This document shows positions 1 to 7,000 of a DNA stretch of 9,013 nucleotides, in pieces. A program made the translations under genes and the position numbers. Numbering within the stretch: position 1 is the first letter of the stretch; every line of letters begins with the position of its first letter. This DNA comes from Pontiellaceae bacterium (lineage in GTDB: Bacteria > Verrucomicrobiota > Kiritimatiellia > Kiritimatiellales > Tichowtungiaceae): NCBI GenBank assembly GCA_029934215.1, contig JAOZMR010000105.1, positions 1-9,013 of the forward strand, read 5' to 3'. The notes beneath the pieces were generated by a model. That model did no database searches. It had not been told where the DNA came from and was given only the letters and a program-made list of their open reading frames with translations.

Positions 1-2
1 AG

Positions 3-89
3 CTCTCCTTGTTGCGCTGGAAACTGGGCTGTAAGGCCAAGCAGGAACCTGAGTTCAGGTTTTATGCTCTCTATGATGAATGGCACTAA
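3..89 (+). pseudogene. Group II intron reverse transcriptase/maturase, N-terminal remnant
   Basis: Read in the frame starting at base 3, the left edge translates to a peptide containing LRWKLGCKAKQEPEFRFYAL followed by YDEWH and a TAA stop at 87-89. The KAKQEPxFRFYALYD block is one I recognise from the N-terminal part of group II intron-encoded reverse transcriptases (LtrA-like), which normally continue with an I-Y-R-x-D-V-L segment and then the polymerase domain. Here the similarity ends at the Asp of YALYD (75-77), and the next bases belong to a repeat starting at 76, so the frame runs into repeat sequence and stops after three foreign residues. No continuation of the polymerase was found in the rest of the window. 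The 5' part of the gene lies outside the window. This is most likely a dead fragment left by recombination or insertion. Family assignment rests on recall of about 25 residues. Confidence 0.65.
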
Positions 90-127
90 GTTAAGGGGTT
101 TTAGCCGGAATGCAGGCAGTCTTGAAT

Positions 128-203
128 TTGCAACACTAAAAAGAAAACAACGAAAACGGACAGGATCAGTTTTTGATCACGAATAGCACGAATTTACACG
201 AAT
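128..203 (+). repeat. Dispersed repeat, left copy
   Basis: The segment begins TTGCAACACTAAAAAGAAAA at 128 and leads through a purine-rich stretch with GGACAGGATCAG into TTTTTGATCACGAAT. The same order of elements (TTGCAACACTAAAAG, AGGAT, TTTTTGATCACGAAT, then ACGAAT-type units) recurs in the same orientation at 8853-8938. The pair therefore brackets the giant gene as direct repeats about 8.7 kb apart. Copies differ by indels, so they are old or fast-diverging. Confidence 0.65.
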
Positions 204-271
204 GGGACTAAAATAGATAAGAATTGAGCCTGAAACGATTCGTGTAGATTCGTGTAAATTCGTGATCAAAA
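171..271. repeat. Inverted repeat of ACGAAT/ATTCGTG units
   Basis: The left arm at 171-203 starts TTTTGATCACGAAT and the right arm at 238-271 is its near-exact reverse complement (one gap and a couple of mismatches over about 33 bases). A loop of about 34 bases separates them. Each arm is itself made of a short unit repeated about every 10 bases: the right arm reads ATTCGTGTAG, ATTCGTGTAA, ATTCGTGATC. Transcribed from either strand it would form a long hairpin. I recall similar ACGAAT-type intergenic repeats from PVC and other environmental genomes, but know no proven function. It sits inside the 76-340 unit. Confidence 0.75.
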
Positions 272-340
272 CAGCTGTAGAATCGTGATTTAGTTCGATA
301 GGCAATGATAGCAAAAGGGGCTTAACTTAGTGCCATTCAT

Positions 341-620
341 CCGTGGGGACTTCTCTTTTCAGCCTCTGAAAGAACCCACCCCGCCCTATAGGGGGTTTTC
401 CAAGGGTTTGAACCCTTTTCTTTCTTTCCTTCATGTAAAATCATCGGTTGAAACAGGCTTGGTTTTGTGCCATTCATCCGTGGGACGGCCACGCTAAGGC
501 GTGGTAAACATCCGTGGTAATAAATCTCCCGATGTTTGGACATTTTTATTTAAAGAGGCGTCATTCAACTTGCGAGGCAAACCTCTGAATTGGGCGTTTT
601 GTATGAGGGCTGCTGTTCAT
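341..620. other. Non-coding stretch with short palindromes
   Basis: No supported gene lies here. The stretch contains CCCTATAGGG at 384-393, AAGGGTTTGAACCCTT at 402-417, and a 6-bp stem CCACGC/GCGTGG with a TAAG loop at 489-504. It also holds a second GTGCCATTCATCCGTGGG at 467-484, identical to 330-347. ATCCGTGG recurs a third time near 511. The 68-codon minus-strand reading frame through this region consists of these repeat pieces and has no recognisable domain, so it is not called as a gene. The stretch looks like layered remains of repeats. Confidence 0.6.
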
Positions 621-623
621 CAT

Positions 624-675
624 AGTGGCGGGAGCATCTTGCTCCCAATTTAGGGAGCTGGAAGCTCCCGCCACT
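624..675. repeat. Palindromic GGCGGGAGC element downstream of the giant gene
   Basis: The arms at 624-646 and 653-675 are inverted copies, matching at 20 of 23 positions, with a perfect outer 12-bp stem AGTGGCGGGAGC/GCTCCCGCCACT and a 6-base AT loop. Each arm holds a smaller palindrome of its own (GGGAGC...GCTCCC), so alternative folds exist. It lies 34 bases after the stop codon of the minus-strand gene. It could end or stabilise that transcript, but no T-run follows on that strand, so it is not a classical intrinsic terminator. A REP-like dispersed palindrome is the other reading. Confidence 0.7.
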
Positions 676-691
676 CTCCTTTTCCTGCCCA

Positions 692-706
692 TTCCAATGT
701 TTGGAA
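692..706. promoter_or_regulatory. TTCCAA-N3-TTGGAA palindrome abutting the stop codon
   Basis: TTCCAATGTTTGGAA is a perfect 6-bp inverted repeat with a 3-base spacer, two bases beyond the stop codon of the giant gene. The same pattern with another spacer lies inside the gene at 796-810, and degenerate versions lie at 398-412 and 8804-8818. Its role is unknown. The symmetry fits a protein-binding site or a dispersed repeat. Confidence 0.4.
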
Positions 707-708
707 AC

Positions 709-1050
709 CTACTCCAGTTCAACCTTGATTTTGTAGAAATCGCTCGGGCTTGGGTTCGGATTTGTGTACCCGCCTTGTGGCCAGAAAAGATTCGTTTCCA
801 AGGGTTGGAAGTTTTCTAGAAGATTTGTTGTCCACCAGATGGAATAGACGCGCCCAGAAATTGCGCTCCAGTGGAGGGCATTTCCTGAAACGGGATTCAA
901 GATCAGGCGACTGGTCGCGTTGGTTGGGTCGAGACCCGCAATATACGCTTCTCGGACGGTGTTGACTCCGTTGGAGCAGAGTGCCGTCGGGTTGAGATTC
1001 CCTCCGTGGGAATCTTCCCAAGCATCGGGGAGACCGTCGCCGTCGGCGTC
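709..1050 (-). other. Calcium-loop linker and lineage-type C-terminal tail (residues 2459-2571)
   Basis: DADGDGLPDAWEDSHGG at 2459-2475 is a thrombospondin type 3/EF-like loop, followed by an NPTALCSNGVNTVREAYIAG segment and GLDPTNATSRL. The final ~65 residues, with NALHWSAISGRVYSIWWTTN and a closing FYKIKVELE, match a tail I recall at the ends of many large exported proteins in Kiritimatiellota and Verrucomicrobia. Because it recurs at the extreme C-terminus of unrelated proteins, a role in export or anchoring is a reasonable inference, not shown here. There is no LPxTG, PEP-CTERM helix or Arg tail. Confidence 0.6.
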
Positions 1051-4000
1051 AACACCTGTGGGGGCATCCAGCACTAGTAGATGATCTGGATAACTGTACG
1101 GACTCCCTCCAACTGTTGTTGATACAACAACATCTGGAACGGTAAGCACTTGTTCGGCACTAGCATCCCAAACCTTGAAGCGTATGTCTTCTCCTTCGGA
1201 CTCCACGTTAATCGCTAACGCGACAAGTGCTGTTTGGTCAAACATGATGTCAACGTGCTGAATACCTCGTAGCTCATTGCCAACATAAGCGGCTACGACA
1301 TCTCCGTATGACGCATTCACCCCATGTAGTTTCACATCCGCAAAAACGCTCATCACTGGGTTTGGATAAACAACAGAATCGCCAAACGGATGAACCGACT
1401 GGGTTCCATTGTTTACCATGGACGATACGGAAGACATTCCATTCAAAAAGGGAGATTCGTTTTCATTAAACACCAATGTGTACGCTTGGTTTGCCTTCAC
1501 CCAATACCCTCGACCTGGGCGCATGTGTGTTAGTGAATTCACCATATCAGGAACGTCTGGGTTAAAAACACCGGTTGAATCTGTAATTTGGTCGATCACA
1601 TTGGAGGCCAGAGCGTCCGCCAACACAACACGAATTCCTGCGGCTCCTGCCAAAGGATATCCGACATGGTTCCATCCTTCTGCCAACTGAATGGTTGCGG
1701 CAGTTCGCCGCACGGGCGGGCCAGATAACGTCAGCAGTTGATCCGAGTCCATTTGCAACCAGAACCCATTTACCGGAATGAATTCCAACAATGTATTCCA
1801 TGCGTCTGGCAAAGCCGGATCAAAAGAACCACCATCGCCTTTCACAAAAGAGACCGAATCGAGCACGTTGCTCAAGACACTGCGAATGGTCGGATCGTCA
1901 AAATCGAGATTGAAAGAAACCTGATTCCATCCGACAGACAAATCCATATTGAGAGCAATATCATCAGAGACAATGATCGGAACAAGATCATCTGGATAGG
2001 AACCCTGCGTTGTGCCAGAAACCGCGTTGATGTTGCAATCTGGACTGACGTCGTAAACCACACTTTCGCTACTGTCCCAGAGCTTAAAGGTCAACAGTTC
2101 GCCATTTTGCGCGACCTGTACGCCCAGATTAACTCCGGTGAATGTATCTTCAACAATCACCTCCGCCTTGCCTCTCAGCTCCGTTCCGCTGAAGACGGCT
2201 ATAATATCCCCGCTAGATGCTGATTCTCCAAACAGCTCGACCCGTCCGAGAATATTCATTCCGACCGTTGGATAGGTTTCTGGGAAACCAAACGGGTCGT
2301 CCGCCACCGAAGTATACGTTGCCTGCAATGTGATGTTTGATCTCGGCATGGTTACGTTTGCCGTTGCGTTGGAAAGGGCATCCACGAAATCGACATCACC
2401 AACCCATCGTTCAAAAATCTGACCGGACGGCGCGGTTTCGGCATCAATCAAAACCGTGCGATCCGATGGATACACTCCACTTCCGCTTCCCTGATCCACG
2501 GTCAACCGATATCCGGTGTAGGTTGCAGTTACGCTCACATCATGGGCGGGCATAATCACCGAAGTCGAAGCGGAGCTGGCGTCAGCCAAACTATTTGTAT
2601 CGCCCGACCAGGCATCAAACCGTTCGCCAGACGGCGAAGCATCTGCAACGAGCGAAACCGTTTTCCCAAGAGTATAAGAACCGCCACCGGAACCGTTATT
2701 TACCGTCAGCGTATAATTCGGCGCATGATAGGTTGCCGTAATCGACACGTCATGATCCGGCATAATCAGCGTTGTATTTGTCGCAGAAATATCGAGCACG
2801 CAATCTGTATCGCCAGTCCACACATTGAAAACCTGCCCCGAGGGCGGAGCGGAAGCCACAATTGGAACAACATGACCGACGCTGTACTGCCCCGACTCTG
2901 CACCACCCGTCACCGTCAACTCGTGCTTGGCAGGCAAATAAATCGCAGTGATACCGATACTCTGATCTGGCATCCGAACCCGAGTTACATAGTTTGATGT
3001 GTCGTCGAGATATTGGGTAGCACCCTCCCAATGTGAAAAGACACGTCCGGTCGGTGCGGCATTCGCCCATACTGTTACAAACTCGTCTTTGATATACTCG
3101 CCACTACCGGTGGCATCATTAACAGACAACTCGCGGAAATCACCTTCTGAAACGAAGCCCCATAAAAGTGGTGGAGCATAGGAAGATGCACTCGATCCGC
3201 TTGTCAACAAATAGTTGCCATCCGGAGAAAAAACCGCACACCCAGAACCACTCTCCATATCATATATCATGATTCCAGATTCAATATCCCAAACTTTAGT
3301 TGTTCCGTCTTGTCCTGCTGTTGCTATAAGCAACCCGTCAGGTGACACATCGACAGAATATACGCTTCCACTATGCCCAGAGAAGGAGCGAATCTGTGTT
3401 CCCGTGGCTACATTCCACAAACGGACTGTTCCGTCATAACCACTCGTCAACAGCTTCGACCCGTCTGGTGTGAACTTAATTGCTTTAACACCTGGCGCAT
3501 GTCCATAAAACGAACGTACCAAAGCACCCGTAGAGAGAGACCACATTCTGACAACATCCCACCCAGCAACAACATAGGAATCATCGGGCGAAATCGCAAC
3601 CGCTTCGATCTGCGCATTCATTGAATGGGTTCGAACAAGACTACCGTTTGTCGCATTCCAGACCTTAACTTTGGAATCCGAACCTCCAGTAACCAATTTG
3701 CTACTATCTGAAGATAAGGCAATGGAATAGATTGAACTTGTATGAGCAGAAAACGAACGAATCAGGCTTCCGCTCATCACACTCCACAACTTGACGTTAC
3801 CATCGCGGTATCCAGCTGCTAAAACCGTCCCAGATTTCGACAATGCCGACTGGTTTAAGTGTCCTAAATACGGGGCAAATGTATCAGACAATTCCTCATC
3901 CCATACATTCCAAAGTTTTGCTTTATTTTCGACAATCGATAGATTTCCCCATCTGGTCGTCACAAAACTCTCTCCATCTGGTGAAAAACCACTAACCATG

Positions 4001-7000
4001 CCAGATGGACCAAAATCATAATGGCTCTGCAATGTGCCATTATGCGCCGACCAACGAAGCATATGTAAGTCGTAGTCGATTCCTAAGATCGTTCCGTCAG
4101 GCGTACAGGCAACGTTATAAACACTGGATGAATGACCGACAAGACTTCGAACAAGAGATCCTGTATTCGGATTCCAAACGTGAACGCCATCTTCTCCACC
4201 CGAAACTAGATAGCCCCCATCTGGAAAAAAGGCTACCGAGTAGACTGGGCTGCCCCCTGCTACTCCAAACGTACGCACACAGGTTCCGCTATTCACATCC
4301 CAGAGCCGAACGGGATAGTCTCCGGTCATCTGCCAGGCACCACTTAAGATCTGGAGACCATCCGGCGAAAAATCAATACTAGACACTCGGTTTTTGTGTC
4401 CTGTAAAGTTCCGTATCCAACTTCCATTATCTGCATTCCACAATTTGATTAAGGCATCATTGTCTCCGGTGGCCACAGTGCTTCCATCTGGAGAAAACGC
4501 AACTGTGTACGAAGAAGAGGAGTCTGACGCACGGACTGAGAACAATCGCCCACCCGACGTTACGTCCCATACGCACAAATTCCTATCATATCCAACGGAA
4601 GCAATTCTTTCACTATTCGACGAAAAAGCGATTGCAGTCACACTGGAACCGTGCATGTCGTACTCCCTAATCATTTCGCCACTGTATAGATCCCACTGTC
4701 GAACGCCCCCGTCACCATGCCCAGTCGCAACTGTCTTCCCGTCAGGCGCAATGGCGACCGAGGAACAAGGGGACGGGTGATCAAAACGCATCAACATTTT
4801 TGCTGTTGGCAACTCGAGTAGTGAAGCACACCCACCTCCGTTTGAAACCAAAAACCGACCGTCTTTGGAAACATCCATTTCATACCCCATCCTTCCTCCG
4901 AATCTCCGAAGAATATGCGGGGTAAGCACACCGGAAGAATTCATATATCCAGTAACACACTGGCTATACTCGCTCATTCGACTGCCTGTATCGCTTGCCG
5001 AGGATTTGATCCAGTAATGATAGTTAACACCTGGAGTTGCTTCGACATCGTTAAAGTACGTTGATTTTTGCCAGTCATTGATTGCTGTCTTTTCACCGTT
5101 TTCGGAAGTCGCTCGATAGACTTGATAGTGAGTTGCTTCTCCTACAGCATTCCAGCTCACAACCACTTTGTAACCAAACACCCCATCAGTCGCGCCAACA
5201 CCCGTTGGGGAGGGAAGGTTTGGAAGATCCTCTGCCATTGTTTCAAATTTCTGGTCAATCAAATCACTGTCAGCCGATTCAGCGTCCAGCAATCTGGAAT
5301 CTTCATACATCTCAATTTTCCAATCGTATGAACCATGAGCCAATCCTGCGGAACCAACGGATGCAAGGCCCCAGTTTTGCAATCCTGCTTCGCCTGCAAG
5401 TGTTCCGCTGTTTTCAAAATAGGTCGTCCAGACGCTTCCTGTTTTATATGAAAGCTTGAACCGAATATTCGCTGAGCCGGAAAGCGTGGTGGAAAAGCGA
5501 AGTTTTCGCTGATGCGTATAGCCATCGCCATCCTCATCCAGCTCTTCGCTCCAGTAAACATTAGACAAAGCCCCTGTTGTTATCGATTCCACCAATCGAT
5601 GCCCGCTGTTATGCGTGCTGTATTCGCTGGCATTCGCCCCGTTTACGCTGGTTGCGGATTTGATCCAATAATAATACGTTGTACCCGTTTCGGCTGAAGT
5701 GTCGTAGTAGGTTCGCGATGTTTGCCAGGAACCCAACGTGGTTTTGGAACCGCCAATGCTTGTTGCGCGATATACTCGGTAGTGCGTGGCTTTGTTGACT
5801 GCATTCCAAGATATGGAAACCATGCTTTCCAATGTTCCGTCAGATGCATTTACGCCTGCAGGCGCGGCTAGTTGAGTGAGTTCTTTCAGGTAGCCCGTGT
5901 CCATAACGCTATATGCGCTAGCATTTGCTCCCGCCGAATTTTCCGCGGCTCGGACACAATACCAGTAAACCACGCCCTCCGCGGCGGTGGTGTCATCAAA
6001 CGAGGTTCCTGTTTGCCAACCACTCACCGCTATTTTTGCGCCAGCGGCACTGGATGCACGATACACTTTGTAGTGCGAGGCTTCGGACACACTCCCCCAA
6101 CTGATCCGCACGTCATCAAGATAGAGTCCTTTGCTGGCTGAGACGCCCAAGGGAGCTGACAAACCTGCACTGGGTGTGTTTTGGAGCACACGATACGCAT
6201 CAATCAAACCATAGCCCGAATCACGATCCCAACCGGCATCTTCAATATCCAGAGAACCAGCAACGAGTGCCTGTCGAACCTCAGACACCGAAAGCCCAGG
6301 GTTTTTATCCAACATCAGCGCAACAATCGCCGCCGCATGAGGAGCCGCCGCAGACGTTCCAGGAAAAGGATTAAACCCATCTGTGGCACATTTCACGCGA
6401 TCTGCAGCTGCAAAATCTGGCTTGTTACGAACCGTCCCCCCTGAAGATGTGTAATTTCCAGGCGTAACCGATGACCCATCGGCATGATAAAAGATTCGCC
6501 GCGGCCCGTCGGAAGAAAAATACTCAACACTTTCTCTGCCGTCAAAAACCCCGCCGCTCCCGCGAGCTGAATTCGCATCCACCGCAGCTACAGCAATACA
6601 GCCCGCTGCGGCACTCTGTCCATAAATTTGACCCGCAGTCCCGCCCGCAAGTCGACCCCGGTTCGTATTCAAATGCAAAAACCGAGTTCCCGACCCAGAT
6701 TTTCGGACAACCAACAAATAATACCCTTCGTAATTCACGTTATACGCAAATCCTTCCAGCGGGTCATCATTTCCGTTTTGAAGGTTTGCAGAGCTTCCAA
6801 CGATATTTCCGGAAGAATCCACGAGATATAAGTCATAATCATTCCCCGATGCTTGCTGTTTGTCTGACCACTTTAATAAAATTACATTATTTATACCGGA
6901 GGTAATTCGTATTAACTCTCCCGACCCGAAGTTATGAGTTTCGTACTCTGTTCCCTCAATCGTTCTATACAAACTAAAATCACCTTCCCACACCCCGCTT

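Larger units (their letters stand above)
76..340. repeat. MITE-like unit bounded by perfect 20-bp inverted repeats
   Basis: ATGAATGGCACTAAGTTAAG at 76-95 is repeated exactly in reverse complement at 321-340, giving a 265-base unit with 20-bp ends pointing inward. The left end coincides with the point where the reverse transcriptase remnant loses similarity. No clear target-site duplication is visible (TATG on the left, CCGT on the right), and the unit carries no convincing gene. A third, partial copy of the end sequence lies at 467-484. The unit could be a non-autonomous mobile element, or two copies of a dispersed intergenic repeat in opposite orientation. The sequence alone does not separate these. 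Confidence 0.6.

Noticed and set aside
46..61. AACCTGA/TCAGGTT hairpin followed by TTT, as a terminator
   Set aside because: It lies inside the recognisable maturase codons (QEPEFRF), the stem is AT-rich at its ends and the perfect form leaves only a 2-base loop.
1..186. Open frame starting at base 1
   Set aside because: It has no recognisable domain and runs through repeat sequence. Frame 3 carries the maturase signature over the same bases.
171..271. Short CRISPR array
   Set aside because: Units are about 10 bases with no spacers and occur in inverted orientation, so this is a phased inverted repeat.
337..543. 68-residue minus-strand reading frame
   Set aside because: It is built from the repeat end and short palindromes, has no good ribosome binding site that I can see, and no domain.
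625..819. 64-residue plus-strand reading frame
   Set aside because: It begins inside the palindromic element and runs antisense into the end of the giant gene.
1738..2223. 161-residue plus-strand reading frame, the longest antisense frame
   Set aside because: It lies wholly opposite well-conserved modules of the giant gene, and shows no domain.
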